This document shows positions 16,226 through 27,009 of a DNA stretch of 64,000 bases, piece by piece. The DNA is from Vibrio ezurae NBRC 102218 (GTDB taxonomy: Bacteria > Pseudomonadota > Gammaproteobacteria > Enterobacterales > Vibrionaceae): assembly GCF_000467185.1 (NCBI RefSeq), contig NZ_BATM01000033.1, positions 1 through 64,000 of the forward strand. Reading direction: 5' to 3'. The first letter of the stretch is position 1. Each line of letters opens with the position of its first letter. The position numbers and the translations under genes were made by a program. Below the pieces are notes generated by a model. It was not told the DNA's origin. It saw nothing but the letters and a program-made list of their open reading frames with translations, and did not search any database.

Positions 16226-16918
16226 ATGAAAAAAATTATCGGGTTAAGTGCATTGGCAATCTTGGTTTCGTCGCCGGTATTAGCATCGTCATATGTAACG
16301 GGTAACATTCAATTCCACGATGATGGCCGTATTCACGGTTCAAAATCTACATCCACCCTCGAAGCGGGTCATACTTTCGACAATAGCTTAGGTGGATTGA
16401 CGCTTTACACTGAGTTTGACGGTATACAGTTAGGCGAGATTGTTACAGAAAAAGGGGGAGCGGGTACTACAACACCGGCAATAACCTTAGGTGGTGAACA
16501 ATCCTTCAATCTAACCGATAACTTATGGGTTGCCGCGGGCTATCAACATTTGATGTCGGCAGGCGACTCTATTCAATACCGCCCTTTGATTAAAATCGGC
16601 TATAACTTTGACAATGGTCTATCAATTAGCAATCGAACTCGCGCGCATATTGATGCGACAGATTCTGATGCTGATACCGATTACCGAATGGATAACCGTA
16701 TCGCTTATAACTTTGCAGATATGGATCTAGCGCTAAGTTACAACAATGTGTATATGATTGAAGCGGAAACCATGGATCACGAGGTTCGTGCTACGTGGAC
16801 GAGAAAAGGTGTTCAACCTTATTTTGAGTTCCGTAGCCAAGCGAATGGATTGGACAACGCGGCGGGTAGTAGTTTAGTCAACAATGCGTTTGTCTTTGGT
16901 GCGTCATACGGCTTTTAA
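16226..16918 (+). CDS. KdgM-family oligouronide/acidic-oligosaccharide porin
   Basis: 230 aa, similar in length to KdgM (about 236). Signal peptide MKKIIGLSALAILVSSPVLA. Barrel segments include STLEAGHTFDNSLGGLTLYT, EQSFNLTDNLWVAAGYQHL and the C-terminal NAFVFGASYGF, the pattern of the KdgM/NanC monomeric 12-strand porins that pass acidic oligosaccharides. It could supply substrate to the uronate island at 53811-64000, but it is 37 kb away and the link is inference. A long structured leader precedes it and a strong terminator follows. Confidence 0.8.
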   Translation: MKKIIGLSALAILVSSPVLASSYVTGNIQFHDDGRIHGSKSTSTLEAGHTFDNSLGGLTLYTEFDGIQLGEIVTEKGGAGTTTPAITLGGEQSFNLTDNLWVAAGYQHLMSAGDSIQYRPLIKIGYNFDNGLSISNRTRAHIDATDSDADTDYRMDNRIAYNFADMDLALSYNNVYMIEAETMDHEVRATWTRKGVQPYFEFRSQANGLDNAAGSSLVNNAFVFGASYGF

Positions 16919-16974
16919 ATAATCAATATCGCTGAACGTTATTGTTCATATTGACAGTCAACGTAGCCTTTATC

Positions 16975-17003
16975 GCCGGACTCGATCAGACGTCCGGCTT
17001 TTT
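16975..17003 (+). terminator. intrinsic terminator of the KdgM-like gene
   Basis: 7-bp stem GCCGGAC / GTCCGGC followed by TTTTTG. Confidence 0.88.
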
Positions 17004-17040
17004 GTCCTCATCATAGTTATAGACTGGATGGATAAGGCGA

Positions 17041-17865
17041 TTAAAACTCAGCGCAGATTTCATATGAGGTGAATTTACGCATATTGATAACACCAGTATC
17101 AAAGTATAAATATTGCCCTTTGATCCCTAGCAATACCCCACCGAGTTCGGGGGTTTTATCAAAGTTAAGTGATGTGATTTTGGTTGGGTATTGAGTGACG
17201 GGGTAGTCGATATCAATAACGTCTGCGTCGAGCTTTTCTATCGCATCTTCACCAAATTGTAGCTGAAGCTCTGCTAATTTAGCTTCAATTTGTGGGATCA
17301 ACTCTTTGGCTTTTTGTTGTAAGTCGATAGGTTGTGCTTTGCCTTTTAGCATGTTTCGCCAGTTGGTTTTATCAGAGATAAATTCGGCGAGTGCAATTTC
17401 AACCAACCCGGATTGTAAACGTGAGCTGACTTTAAATAGCGGCAGTGCTTGGTTGGCACCTTGATCGATCCAACGAGTAGGAATTTGAGTATGGCGAGTA
17501 ATCCCGACTTTTATCGCTGTCGTGTTGGCAAGATATACGTAGTGAGGAACAAAGCAGTTTTCCTCTCCCCATTGTGGCTCTCGGCAAGTCCCTTTCTCAA
17601 AGTGGCAAGTCTCTGGCTTCATAATGCACATATCGCATTTGGCCAGCTTAGTCATGCATGGATAGCAGAAGCCTTGTGAGTAACTTTTTTTGGTTTTTTT
17701 ACCGCACTCTTGGCAATGGATGTGGCCAGTATGTTTAAGGATAAGCTTTTGCCCAATGAGAGGCATAAGGTCTAATTGTTGATCATCCAGTGGTAACTGA
17801 TAAGACACTTGCCCATTTTCTAGGGAAGACGTCATTTTTCGGATGTGACCTGAAAGTTGAGCCAT
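17041..17865 (-). CDS. DUF2797 zinc-cluster protein
   Basis: 274 aa. Two Cys clusters near the middle (CQECGKKTKKSYSQGFCYPC, then CDMCIMKPETCHF) suggest zinc binding; the following segment YLANTTAIKVGITR is GIY-YIG-like, and the C-terminal end (GGVLLGIKGQYLYFDTGVIN) is the DUF2797 signature. A role in nucleic-acid handling is plausible from the GIY-YIG resemblance but unproven. The ATG at 17865 is preferred (AGGAA upstream); the frame stays open to 18042. A near-perfect CRP site lies 188 bp upstream. Confidence 0.8.
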   Translation of the reverse strand: MAQLSGHIRKMTSSLENGQVSYQLPLDDQQLDLMPLIGQKLILKHTGHIHCQECGKKTKKSYSQGFCYPCMTKLAKCDMCIMKPETCHFEKGTCREPQWGEENCFVPHYVYLANTTAIKVGITRHTQIPTRWIDQGANQALPLFKVSSRLQSGLVEIALAEFISDKTNWRNMLKGKAQPIDLQQKAKELIPQIEAKLAELQLQFGEDAIEKLDADVIDIDYPVTQYPTKITSLNFDKTPELGGVLLGIKGQYLYFDTGVINMRKFTSYEICAEF

Positions 17866-18052
17866 TCTGTGTGAGTTCCTATTTATTGAATACTGTTCAG
17901 TGTGCCCAGTAGTATACCAATCGTCACCATAAAGTGGTTGCGATAATGAGTTAAGTTTCTTTAAAGCTAAAAAATACCTAGAAGCTAAGCCGTTGTGAGT
18001 TATTGAAATTACTGAAAAATAATAAAATCGCTGTAATTTCACAGTTTATTAA

Positions 18053-18068
18053 TGTGATCTAGGTCACA
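18053..18068. promoter_or_regulatory. near-consensus CRP site
   Basis: TGTGATCTAGGTCACA, ten of ten core positions, with AT-rich flanks. It lies 115 bp before the 35-aa peptide gene and 188 bp before the divergent DUF2797 gene. Confidence 0.85.
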
Positions 18069-18182
18069 TAATTACACCAATAAGTGTTGAGTGTCATAAT
18101 AATGAAATATTCAGATTGTAATTGCGAGTGGTGTGAACGATATTAGTGGTGGTTGTTAAATAATTATTAAAAAGGAAAGCCT

Positions 18183-18290
18183 ATGCACCACAATACTACA
18201 ATGATTGAACACTCTGAACTGGGTCTAATTAGCCGTATCGCTCTATTTTCATTAGCGGCTTTGGTTGTTATCGTTGGTCTGGTTTTTTAA
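18183..18290 (+). CDS. 35-aa single-span membrane peptide
   Basis: ATG with AAGGA 8 nt upstream. The peptide begins MHHNTTMIEHSELGLISRIA and continues with a hydrophobic helix (ALFSLAALVVIVGLVF), so it is one N-in/N-out membrane segment with a polar, His-containing N-terminus. A near-consensus CRP site lies 115 bp upstream and an 8-bp hairpin (18297-18319) just downstream, which makes a stand-alone, carbon-regulated gene likely. Small membrane peptides of this size often modulate transporters or sensor kinases; no family was recognised. Confidence 0.65.
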   Translation: MHHNTTMIEHSELGLISRIALFSLAALVVIVGLVF

Positions 18291-18429
18291 TGATAATCAA
18301 TGAGAAATAATCTCTCATTGTACTGACTGACACTCATTGCTCGTCTAGTGACGAGTTCAATTAAGCGGTTTGCTTTTTGCTAAAACGTCATTTATCTATC
18401 GCTCTTTATCTAGAAGCTGTCCCTTTCCG

Positions 18430-18457
18430 TTGTACATTTGCACTTCGGTGCTAAAAT
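18430..18457 (+). promoter_or_regulatory. putative gltX promoter
   Basis: TTGTAC (18430-18435), a 16-bp spacer containing GCAC-TTCG-GTGC, and TAAAAT (18452-18457), about 53 bp upstream of the gltX start. Confidence 0.4.
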
Positions 18458-18509
18458 AGCGGCAAATTATACGCTTATTCAAGCGACTGGACTGTGAAAG
18501 GTAAATTCA

Positions 18510-19937
18510 ATGACGGTAAAAACTCGTTTTGCCCCAAGCCCGACTGGCTATCTGCACGTAGGTGGTGCGCGTACAGCACTGTATTCTTGGCTTTATGCTA
18601 AAAACCAAGGCGGTCAATTTGTACTGCGTATCGAAGATACTGACCTAGAGCGCAACTCACAAGAAGCGGTAGACGCTATTCTTGAGGGGATGAAATGGAT
18701 GGGCTTGGATTGGGATGAAGGTCCTTACTACCAATCTAAACGTTTTGACCGTTATAACGAATGTATCGACTTGCTGCTTTCTGAAGACAAAGCGTACAAA
18801 TGCTACGCGTCTAAAGAATTACTAGAAGAAATTCGCGAAGAGCAAGAAGCAAACAAAGAAATGCCTCGCTATGATGCTAATCACCCTAAAGTTGTTGCAG
18901 CAAATGCTGCCGCAAAAGAAGGCGATGATTACGTGGTACGTTTCCGCAATCCTAAAGAAGGCAGTGTTGTTTTTGAAGACCAAATCCGTGGTCGTATCGA
19001 AATTAGCAATAGCCAGTTAGATGATCTGATCATTCGTCGCACTGACGGCGCTCCTACATACAATTTTGTTGTTGTAGTGGATGATTGGGATATGGGAATC
19101 ACCCAAGTGGTTCGTGGTGAAGATCATATCAATAACACCCCTCGTCAAATCAACATTTATGAAGCATTAGGTGCGCCTGTTCCGACGTTTGCTCACTGTG
19201 CAATGATCTTAGGTGATGATGGTGCCAAGCTGTCTAAGCGTCATGGCGCTGTTTCAGTGATGCAATATCGCGATGAAGGTTACTTGCCAAATGCTCTAAA
19301 TAACTACTTAGTACGTCTAGGTTGGTCTCATGGCGACCAAGAAATCTTCTCAGAAGAAGAAATGATCCAGCTATTTAGCTTAGATGCGGTATCTAAATCA
19401 GCATCGGCATTTAATACCGATAAGCTATTGTGGTTAAACAACCATTACATTAAGACATCTGCGCCTGAATATGTGGCTAAATATCTGCAATGGCACATCG
19501 AACAACAGAACCTAAACATTGATAATGGCCCTGCTATCACTGATGTGATTGAGCTAGTGGGTGAGCGTTGTAATACCTTGGTTGAATTGGCTGAGCAAAT
19601 CCGCTACTTCTACGAAGACTTTAGTGAATTTGAAGCCGGCGCAGCTAAGAAACACCTTCGCGGCGTAGCAAGAGGCCCACTTGAGCTAGCACTAGCAAAA
19701 GTAGAAGCACTGGCTGATTGGTCGACTGAGTCAATTAAAGAGGGTGTGATTGCAGCCGTTTGTGAAGAGCTTGAAATTGGCATGGGTAAAATTGGTATGC
19801 CACTTCGCGTTGCGGTAACTGGCGGCGGTCAATCGCCATCTGTTGATGCTGTAATGGCATTGATTGGCAAAGAGCGCGTTATCGCTCGCATTAAGCTGGC
19901 TCTAGAGTTTATTACAGCTCGTGAAGCAAACGCTTAA
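18510..19937 (+). CDS. gltX: glutamate--tRNA ligase
   Basis: 475 aa class I aminoacyl-tRNA synthetase that charges tRNA-Glu. The HIGH-type motif is in [11 protein letters not shown] (residues 9-19), and the KMSKS-type motif is KLSKRHG (about residue 240). Full length for proteobacterial GltX. Monocistronic, with a terminator at 19975. Confidence 0.98.
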   Translation: MTVKTRFAPSPTGYLHVGGARTALYSWLYAKNQGGQFVLRIEDTDLERNSQEAVDAILEGMKWMGLDWDEGPYYQSKRFDRYNECIDLLLSEDKAYKCYASKELLEEIREEQEANKEMPRYDANHPKVVAANAAAKEGDDYVVRFRNPKEGSVVFEDQIRGRIEISNSQLDDLIIRRTDGAPTYNFVVVVDDWDMGITQVVRGEDHINNTPRQINIYEALGAPVPTFAHCAMILGDDGAKLSKRHGAVSVMQYRDEGYLPNALNNYLVRLGWSHGDQEIFSEEEMIQLFSLDAVSKSASAFNTDKLLWLNNHYIKTSAPEYVAKYLQWHIEQQNLNIDNGPAITDVIELVGERCNTLVELAEQIRYFYEDFSEFEAGAAKKHLRGVARGPLELALAKVEALADWSTESIKEGVIAAVCEELEIGMGKIGMPLRVAVTGGGQSPSVDAVMALIGKERVIARIKLALEFITAREANA

Positions 19938-19974
19938 CGCTCAGTTCATCACTTTGCAATTTAAATGATTTATA

Positions 19975-20007
19975 AACCGTTAACTTTGCCGTTAGCGGTT
20001 TTTTTAT
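19975..20007 (+). terminator. intrinsic terminator of gltX
   Basis: Stem AACCGTTAAC / GTTAGCGGTT (one mismatch) followed by T6-7. Confidence 0.8.
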
Positions 20008-20397
20008 TTGAACAAGATCTCGTTTTTCAAACTTGAAAATCAATTTTGATGATTACCGTTGATTTTGTCGAACATGCCCCCATTGTATTGCTACGAGATA
20101 TTCCTATTACAGGACTCTATCTACAATAATTGAAGAGGGTTTAGGCTCATCTCTCGACAGGGCAAGCCTATGTCGGTAGAATGTCGCGTCAATTTATTAC
20201 TCTGAGGTCAATTGGAGATGTCTTAAATAAGGTATCGCTAATTGATTCGTTGTTACCTGATTACCTTAATTATGTAACAGCGGCACTCTTTTTGTATTTA
20301 GGTGTCTCTTTGGGGCACACACTAGGATGTTGTCACCTGTATTAAAACGGTGACGCTATGCTCAGGAAACTGAGCTTTTGTTGAGGTTTATAAAATA
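20008..20397. other. upstream region and leader of tig
   Basis: 390 bp without a gene. It includes a GC hairpin with a GAAA tetraloop and short T run at 20360-20379, just before the tig ribosome binding site (TTGAGG), and an imperfect GTGTC/GCACAC repeat near 20300. The tig promoter was not placed with confidence. Confidence 0.4.
20360..20379 (+). terminator. leader hairpin of tig (possible attenuator)
   Basis: GCTCAG-GAAA-CTGAGC followed by TTTTG, 19 nt before the tig ATG. It has terminator shape but only four T residues, so partial termination or mRNA stabilisation is possible. Confidence 0.4.
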
Positions 20398-21699
20398 ATG
20401 CAAGCTACTGTTGAAACTCTAGAAGGTCTTGAGCGCCGTCTAACTATCACTGTTCCTGCTGCTAACATTGAAGATGCAGTGACAGCTGAACTACGTAACA
20501 TCGCTAAAAATCGTCGTTTCGACGGTTTCCGTAAAGGCAAAGTGCCTTTGAAAATGGTAGCGAAAATGTACGGTAACGCGGTACGTAACGACGTTATGGG
20601 TGAAGTGATGCAGCGTCACTACATCGAAACTATCGTTAAAGAAAAGATCAACCCAGCAGGTGCACCTACTTTCGCACCAGTAGACACTACTGAAGGTCAA
20701 GATCTTGTATTTACTGCAACTCTAGAAGTTTTCCCTGAGATCGAACTGAAAGGTCTTGAGAACATCGCTGTTGAGAAGCCTGTAGTAGAAGTTAAAGATG
20801 CAGACGTAGACAACATGATCGAAACTCTACGTAAGCAACAAGCAACTTGGACTGAAGTTGATTCTGAAGTTAAAGAAGACTCTCGCGCAACTATCGACTT
20901 CGTTGGTTCTATCGACGGTGAAGAATTTGAAGGCGGAAAAGCTGAAAACTTCCCTCTAGAAATGGGCCAAGGTCGCATGATCCCTGGTTTTGAAGACGGT
21001 ATCGCTGGTAAAACAGCAGGTATGGAATTTGAAATCGACGTAGCATTCCCTGAAGACTACCACGCTGAAAACCTAAAAGGTAAAGAAGCGAAGTTCTCTA
21101 TCAAAGTGAACAAAGTTGAAACTCGTGAACTTCCAGAGCTAACTGACGAGTTCGTTGCTAAATTCGGCGTAGTTGAGGGCGGCATTGACGCACTTAAAGC
21201 TGAAGTTCGTAAGAACATGGATCGTGAACTTAAGCAAGCGCTTAAGAGCCGTATCAAAGAGCAAGCGATTGACGGTCTAGCGAAAGAGAACGACATCACT
21301 GTTCCTGCAGCACTTATCGAGCAAGAAATTGGCGTACTTCGTCAACAAGCGGCTCAACGTTTCGGTGGCAACACTGACGCAGCTGATCAACTACCTCGTG
21401 AGTTGTTCGAAGAGCAAGCTCGCAAACGCGTAGTTGTTGGTCTTCTACTTGGTGAAGTTATCAAAGCAGAAGAACTAAAAGCTGACGACGAGAAAGTGAA
21501 AGCACTGATCACTGAAATGGCGACAGCGTACGAAGATCCTTCTGAAGTTATCGCTTACTACGAAAGCAACGAAGAAATGATGAACAACATGCGTAACGTT
21601 GCTCTAGAAGAGCAAGCGATCGACGCTATCATCGCTAAAGCACAAGTGACAGAGAAAGAAGAGTCATTTGATGCAATTATGAACCAACAACCTGCTTAA
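20398..21699 (+). CDS. tig: trigger factor
   Basis: 433 aa ribosome-associated chaperone and peptidyl-prolyl isomerase. The N-terminal ribosome-binding signature is present ([12 protein letters not shown], residues 38-49), followed by the FKBP-type domain (about 150-245) and the C-terminal chaperone arms. Codon use is that of a highly expressed gene. It is followed by clpP and clpX, the conserved proteostasis order. Confidence 0.98.
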   Translation: MQATVETLEGLERRLTITVPAANIEDAVTAELRNIAKNRRFDGFRKGKVPLKMVAKMYGNAVRNDVMGEVMQRHYIETIVKEKINPAGAPTFAPVDTTEGQDLVFTATLEVFPEIELKGLENIAVEKPVVEVKDADVDNMIETLRKQQATWTEVDSEVKEDSRATIDFVGSIDGEEFEGGKAENFPLEMGQGRMIPGFEDGIAGKTAGMEFEIDVAFPEDYHAENLKGKEAKFSIKVNKVETRELPELTDEFVAKFGVVEGGIDALKAEVRKNMDRELKQALKSRIKEQAIDGLAKENDITVPAALIEQEIGVLRQQAAQRFGGNTDAADQLPRELFEEQARKRVVVGLLLGEVIKAEELKADDEKVKALITEMATAYEDPSEVIAYYESNEEMMNNMRNVALEEQAIDAIIAKAQVTEKEESFDAIMNQQPA

Positions 21700-21750
21700 T
21701 GCTGTTTGGTTTGCGTAGAGGGTTGACTTTTCAGTCACTCTTCTACTAAT

Positions 21751-21790
21751 AATGGTCCGTATGAGATAATCATTCGGGCCATTTGTTTTT
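21751..21790 (+). terminator. intrinsic terminator of tig
   Basis: Stem AATGGTCCG / CGGGCCATT (one G-U pair) followed by TTTGTTTTT, before clpP. Confidence 0.75.
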
Positions 21791-21810
21791 AGGGATAGGG
21801 ATATAACACT

Positions 21811-22434
21811 ATGAGCTACCAAGAAAAAAATGTAATGTCGCCAATTGTGGATGCACTAGTACCAATGGTAGTAGAGCAGTCATCACGAGGTGAGCGTTCT
21901 TACGATATCTATTCTCGCTTGCTAAAGGAGCGAATCATCTTCTTGACTGGACAAGTTGAAGATCACATGGCCAATCTTGTAGTGGCCCAGCTGTTGTTCC
22001 TAGAATCAGAGAATCCAGAAAAAGATATTTTCCTATACATCAACTCTCCTGGTGGCAGCGTGACTGCGGGTATGTCAATTTATGACACTATGCAGTACAT
22101 CAAGCCAAATGTGAGCACTGTATGTATGGGACAAGCGTGTTCTATGGGCGCATTCCTATTAGCCGGTGGCGCTAAAGGTAAACGTTTTGCACTGCCAAGT
22201 GCGCGTGTAATGATTCACCAACCATTAGGTGGATTCCAAGGGCAAGCTTCTGATATTCAAATTCATGCTCAAGAGATTTTGACTATCAAGAAGAAGCTTA
22301 ATTCACTGCTTGCTGAACATACAGGTCAGCCAATGGAAGTGATTGAGCGTGATACCGACCGTGACAACTTTATGTCTGCTGAAGAGTCAGTTGCTTATGG
22401 CTTGGTAGATTCGGTATTGTCTCGCGGCAATTAA
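21811..22434 (+). CDS. clpP: ATP-dependent Clp protease proteolytic subunit
   Basis: 207 aa. Catalytic triad S111 (GQACSMGAF), H136 (MIHQPLGG) and D185 (DTDRDNF), at the same numbering as E. coli ClpP. It forms the double-heptamer peptidase that works with ClpX, encoded next. 71 bp separate the two genes. Confidence 0.98.
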   Translation: MSYQEKNVMSPIVDALVPMVVEQSSRGERSYDIYSRLLKERIIFLTGQVEDHMANLVVAQLLFLESENPEKDIFLYINSPGGSVTAGMSIYDTMQYIKPNVSTVCMGQACSMGAFLLAGGAKGKRFALPSARVMIHQPLGGFQGQASDIQIHAQEILTIKKKLNSLLAEHTGQPMEVIERDTDRDNFMSAEESVAYGLVDSVLSRGN

Positions 22435-22505
22435 GTCGTCGGTTCAAGATTTTTTGATGTAAACTTTAATCATTGAATTGAAGTTTAAAGCTAAGAGGTT
22501 AGCGA

Positions 22506-23783
22506 ATGACAGATAAAAGCAAAGAGGGTGGCAAGCTTTTGTACTGCTCTTTCTGCGGTAAAAGTCAGCATGAAGTTCGCAAATTGATCGCGGGCCCGTC
22601 CGTCTACATCTGTGACGAGTGTGTTGATCTTTGTAACGATATTATTCGTGAAGAGATCAAAGAGGCGCTTCCGAAGAAAGAGTCTGAGGATTTGCCTACC
22701 CCACGAGATATTCGCGAGCACCTTGACGAATATGTAATTGGTCAAGAATTTGCGAAAAAAGTGCTTTCCGTAGCAGTATATAACCACTATAAGCGTCTTC
22801 GTAACGGCGATAAAACCGCAGACGGCGTTGAACTTGGTAAGAGTAATATTTTACTTATTGGTCCTACAGGCAGTGGTAAAACATTACTAGCTGAAACGCT
22901 GGCTCGTCTTCTAGACGTACCGTTTACCATGGCAGATGCGACCACATTAACTGAAGCGGGTTATGTGGGTGAAGATGTAGAAAACATCATCCAAAAACTT
23001 CTGCAAAAATGTGATTACGACGTAGCGAAAGCTGAACGTGGTATTGTTTACATCGATGAGATTGACAAGATCTCTCGCAAAGCCGAAAACCCATCGATTA
23101 CTCGTGATGTTTCTGGTGAAGGTGTACAACAAGCACTACTTAAACTGGTTGAAGGTACTATTGCTTCTGTTCCACCACAAGGCGGACGTAAGCACCCTCA
23201 ACAAGAGTTTTTACAAGTTGATACTTCTAAGATTCTATTCATCTGTGGCGGTGCATTTGCCGGCCTAGATAAAGTCATAGAACAACGCGTAGAAACTGGC
23301 TCTGGTATTGGTTTTGGCGCTGAAATTCACGCTAAAGACGAACAGAAGAGTGTCAGTGAAATGTTCAAACAGGTTGAGCCTGAGGATTTGGTCAAATACG
23401 GCTTAATTCCTGAGTTTATCGGTCGTCTACCTGTAACCACAACATTGACGGAACTTGATGAAGCTGCACTGATTCAAATTCTTAGCCAACCTAAGAACGC
23501 ACTAACGAAGCAATACGCTGCTTTGTTTGACCTTGAAGATGTGGAGTTAGAGTTCCGCGAAGATGCACTAAAAGCGATCGCTAAACGTGCAATGGAGCGC
23601 AAAACAGGGGCTCGTGGTTTACGTTCTATTCTTGAGAATGTACTCCTTGAAACCATGTATGAATTGCCTTCTAAAACAGACGTTAGCAAAGTAGTCATTG
23701 ATGAATCAGTGATTAATGGCGAGTCTGAACCACTGATGATTTATGACGGTGGTGATAATCAGGCAGCAATTGCTGAGTCTTAA
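22506..23783 (+). CDS. clpX: Clp protease ATP-binding subunit ClpX
   Basis: 425 aa AAA+ unfoldase. N-terminal C4 zinc domain ([16 protein letters not shown]), Walker A GPTGSGKT (about residue 120), Walker B and the IGF loop region for ClpP docking ([11 protein letters not shown]). It delivers substrates to ClpP. Terminator at 23802. Confidence 0.98.
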   Translation: MTDKSKEGGKLLYCSFCGKSQHEVRKLIAGPSVYICDECVDLCNDIIREEIKEALPKKESEDLPTPRDIREHLDEYVIGQEFAKKVLSVAVYNHYKRLRNGDKTADGVELGKSNILLIGPTGSGKTLLAETLARLLDVPFTMADATTLTEAGYVGEDVENIIQKLLQKCDYDVAKAERGIVYIDEIDKISRKAENPSITRDVSGEGVQQALLKLVEGTIASVPPQGGRKHPQQEFLQVDTSKILFICGGAFAGLDKVIEQRVETGSGIGFGAEIHAKDEQKSVSEMFKQVEPEDLVKYGLIPEFIGRLPVTTTLTELDEAALIQILSQPKNALTKQYAALFDLEDVELEFREDALKAIAKRAMERKTGARGLRSILENVLLETMYELPSKTDVSKVVIDESVINGESEPLMIYDGGDNQAAIAES

Positions 23784-23801
23784 TCGTTCATTCGATAGAT
23801 A

Positions 23802-23829
23802 AAAAGCGAGCTTCTGCTCGCTTTTTTTA
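23802..23829 (+). terminator. intrinsic terminator of clpPX
   Basis: AAAAAGCGAGC-TTCT-GCTCGCTTTTTTT, 11-bp stem. Confidence 0.92.
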
Positions 23830-24040
23830 TTTTTGATGATCTATGATCATCTATCTACTGTAGCAACAATCGTAACCACAACGATGGGCATTGCCCTTAT
23901 TAAGTCGTGTTTTTGCAGTCATTTAAAGCAAAAAGAACGCTATTTTAATAAGTTAACTGATTCTTATTGTTACAGGTATTGATTCTATTTAAAGTGACCT
24001 TATATAAAGACCATAAGCCGAAAACGGAAGAGAGATAATT

Positions 24041-26392
24041 ATGAACTTGGAGCGTTCCGAGCGTATTGAAATACCCGTGCTGCCATTACGAGATGTGGTC
24101 GTTTACCCACATATGGTCATTCCTCTGTTCGTTGGTCGTGAAAAGTCGATCAACTGCCTTCAATCTGCAATGGATAATGACAAGCAAGTCCTGTTAGTTG
24201 CTCAAAAAGAAGCGGACACAGAAGAACCCACCAAAGAAGATTTATTCCAAGTAGGTACTGTTGCAACCATTTTGCAATTGTTGAAGCTGCCTGATGGTAC
24301 AGTAAAGGTACTTGTCGAAGGCCAACAGCGCGCCAAAGTTCACTCTATTCGAGAAGATGAGTTCTTTGTTGCAGACGCTGAATTTCTGACTACTCCGAAA
24401 ATTGATGATAAAGAAGAAGAGGTGGTGGTACGCAGTGCAATCAACCAATTTGAAGGCTTTATCAAGCTTAATAAAAAGATCCCGCCAGAGGTATTAACCT
24501 CGTTAAACGGTATCGATGATGCACCGCGCCTAGCCGATTCAATCGCCGCTCATATGCCATTGAAATTGGCAGAAAAACAGCGTGTGCTAGAAATTATCGA
24601 TGTAAACGAACGCTTAGAATTCCTGATGGGAAGCATGGAGTCAGAAATTGACATCCTGCAAGTTGAAAAGCGCATTCGTGGCCGTGTTAAAAAGCAAATG
24701 GAGAAATCCCAACGCGAGTACTATCTGAATGAGCAAATGAAAGCGATTCAGAAAGAACTGGGCGATATGGACGATGCTCCAGATGAGTTTGAAGCACTGA
24801 AGATCAAGATTGAAGAATCTAAAATGCCAAAAGATGCTCGTGAAAAAACCGAGCAAGAACTGCAAAAGCTGAAAATGATGTCTCCGATGTCAGCCGAAGC
24901 GACCGTGGTTCGTAGCTACATCGATTGGATGGTAGGCGTGCCTTGGACGAAGCGTTCAAAGGTGAAAAAGAACTTAGCGAAAGCTGAAGAAGTTCTGAAT
25001 GCCGATCACTACGGTCTTGAGCGCGTTAAAGAACGTATTTTAGAGTATTTGGCGGTGCAAACTCGCATTAATAAACTGAAAGGCCCTATTCTGTGTTTGG
25101 TCGGTCCTCCTGGTGTGGGTAAAACCTCGCTAGGTCAGTCTATTGCTGCGGCAACAGGCCGTCAGTACACACGTATGGCGCTAGGTGGCGTACGTGATGA
25201 GGCTGAGATTCGTGGTCACCGTCGTACCTACATTGGTTCTATGCCGGGTAAACTGATTCAGAAGATGTCTAAGGTTGGGGTTAAAAACCCACTGTTCTTG
25301 CTCGATGAAATCGACAAAATGTCATCAGACATGCGTGGTGACCCATCGTCAGCATTACTTGAAGTACTTGATCCTGAGCAGAACAATGCCTTTAACGATC
25401 ATTACCTAGAGGTGGACTACGATCTGTCTGATGTTATGTTCGTAGCAACCTCTAACTCAATGAACATTCCGGGTCCATTACTTGATCGTATGGAAGTGAT
25501 TCGTCTATCGGGTTATACCGAAGATGAAAAACTGAACATTGCCAAGAACCACTTGCTTGAAAAACAGATTAAGCGTAATGGTTTGAAAGCTAATGAAATT
25601 GAGGTTGATGATTCTGCAATTATTGGAATTATCCGCTACTACACTCGTGAAGCGGGTGTGCGTAGTCTCGAGCGTGAAATCTCTAAAATTTGCCGAAAAG
25701 CGGTGAAGAATATCCTACTGGATAGCGCACTGAAGAAAGTGGTAGTGAACCAAGATAATCTGAAAGAATACTTGGGCGTACAGCGCTTTGATTACGGTAA
25801 AGCGGACGATCATAACCGTATCGGTCAAGTGACTGGACTGGCGTGGACGGAAGTCGGTGGCGATCTACTCACGATTGAAACTGAATCTATGCTCGGCAAA
25901 GGCAAGTTGACTCAAACCGGTTCATTGGGCGATGTCATGCAAGAGTCGATTCAAGCTGCGATGACGGTAGTAAGAAGCCGCGCTGAAAAACTGGGTATTG
26001 CGCCAAACTTCTACGAGAAACGTGATATTCACGTTCACGTACCAGAAGGTGCTACACCGAAAGATGGCCCAAGTGCGGGTATCGCAATGTGTACAGCACT
26101 TGTGTCTAGCTTGACCGGAAACCCAGTTAAAGCAGAAGTTGCTATGACCGGTGAAATTACACTGCGCGGCGAAGTGCTGCCTATTGGCGGGCTTAAAGAG
26201 AAGCTATTAGCGGCGCACCGTGGCGGTATTAAAACCGTACTGATTCCTAAAGATAACGAGCGTGATTTGGAAGAAATCCCAGAAAACGTCAAAAAAGATA
26301 TCACAGTGAAACCAGTGCAGTGGATTGATGAAGTGCTAGCAATTGCATTACAAAATGACCCTACAGGGGTCACTTTCCAAGCGGAACAGTGA
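24041..26392 (+). CDS. lon: ATP-dependent Lon protease
   Basis: 783 aa. N-terminal LAN substrate-binding domain (residues 10-200), AAA+ module with Walker A GPPGVGKT (about 356-363), and C-terminal Ser-Lys protease domain with the catalytic Ser in DGPSAGIAM and the Lys in [10 protein letters not shown]. Full length for LonA. Placed after clpPX and before hupB, the usual gammaproteobacterial order. No clear sigma-32 promoter was read upstream. Confidence 0.98.
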   Translation: MNLERSERIEIPVLPLRDVVVYPHMVIPLFVGREKSINCLQSAMDNDKQVLLVAQKEADTEEPTKEDLFQVGTVATILQLLKLPDGTVKVLVEGQQRAKVHSIREDEFFVADAEFLTTPKIDDKEEEVVVRSAINQFEGFIKLNKKIPPEVLTSLNGIDDAPRLADSIAAHMPLKLAEKQRVLEIIDVNERLEFLMGSMESEIDILQVEKRIRGRVKKQMEKSQREYYLNEQMKAIQKELGDMDDAPDEFEALKIKIEESKMPKDAREKTEQELQKLKMMSPMSAEATVVRSYIDWMVGVPWTKRSKVKKNLAKAEEVLNADHYGLERVKERILEYLAVQTRINKLKGPILCLVGPPGVGKTSLGQSIAAATGRQYTRMALGGVRDEAEIRGHRRTYIGSMPGKLIQKMSKVGVKNPLFLLDEIDKMSSDMRGDPSSALLEVLDPEQNNAFNDHYLEVDYDLSDVMFVATSNSMNIPGPLLDRMEVIRLSGYTEDEKLNIAKNHLLEKQIKRNGLKANEIEVDDSAIIGIIRYYTREAGVRSLEREISKICRKAVKNILLDSALKKVVVNQDNLKEYLGVQRFDYGKADDHNRIGQVTGLAWTEVGGDLLTIETESMLGKGKLTQTGSLGDVMQESIQAAMTVVRSRAEKLGIAPNFYEKRDIHVHVPEGATPKDGPSAGIAMCTALVSSLTGNPVKAEVAMTGEITLRGEVLPIGGLKEKLLAAHRGGIKTVLIPKDNERDLEEIPENVKKDITVKPVQWIDEVLAIALQNDPTGVTFQAEQ

Positions 26393-26419
26393 TAAATAGC
26401 AAAAAATAGCATGTAAATT

Positions 26420-26455
26420 AAGCTGATAGGTATAAATTACTTGTCAGCTTTTTTA
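26420..26455 (+). terminator. intrinsic terminator of lon
   Basis: AAGCTGA / TCAGCTT stem with a 17-nt loop followed by TTTTTT. Confidence 0.75.
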
Positions 26456-26576
26456 TTGAACGCTACCTTAACTGATGAGGCTATATCCCTTTCATACCAA
26501 GGGCGTGGCTAGATTCATACAACAATGGAATTGACCTACTCTAAATTTCACTCGAGTAGTAATAGGGGAATACATA

Positions 26577-26852
26577 GTGAACAAAACTCAGCTTATCGAA
26601 AAAATTGCAGACAACGCCGATCTATCTAAAGCATCTGCTGGCCGTGCATTAGATGCAGTAGTTGAAACAATCAGTGAAACTTTGCAAAGTGGCGACCAAG
26701 TTGCTCTAGTAGGCTTTGGTACCTTTAGTGTCCGTACTCGCGCTGCTCGTACTGGTCGTAATCCAAAGACGGGTGATGAGATTCAAATTGCAGAAGCAAA
26801 AGTACCTGCATTTAAGCCAGGTAAAGCTTTAAAAGACGCAGTTAACGAATAA
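26577..26852 (+). CDS. hupB: DNA-binding protein HU-beta
   Basis: 91 aa with a GTG start (AGGGGAA upstream). The HU/IHF signature [21 protein letters not shown] forms the DNA-wrapping arms. Nucleoid protein. It has its own terminator at 26906. Confidence 0.97.
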   Translation: MNKTQLIEKIADNADLSKASAGRALDAVVETISETLQSGDQVALVGFGTFSVRTRAARTGRNPKTGDEIQIAEAKVPAFKPGKALKDAVNE

Positions 26853-26905
26853 TCTGCCTTCAGAACCGATCAGATAGCAAATTATCGCTATCAAACCCTG
26901 TATTT

Positions 26906-26937
26906 ATGCGCATCCTACTGGTGCGCATTTCTTTTTC
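26906..26937 (+). terminator. intrinsic terminator of hupB
   Basis: ATGCGCA / TGCGCAT stem, 9-nt loop, then TTCTTTTTC. Confidence 0.75.
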
Positions 26938-27009
26938 TGATATTATCGAGGCAAAGATTTTTAGAGCCTGAATAGTATACAGGCCACATTTTCGGAGTTT
27001 CGCACTATT

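Noticed and set aside
16030..16308. 92-aa minus-strand ORF overlapping the KdgM-like gene start
   Set aside because: It overlaps the leader and signal peptide of a clear plus-strand gene and has no coding character.
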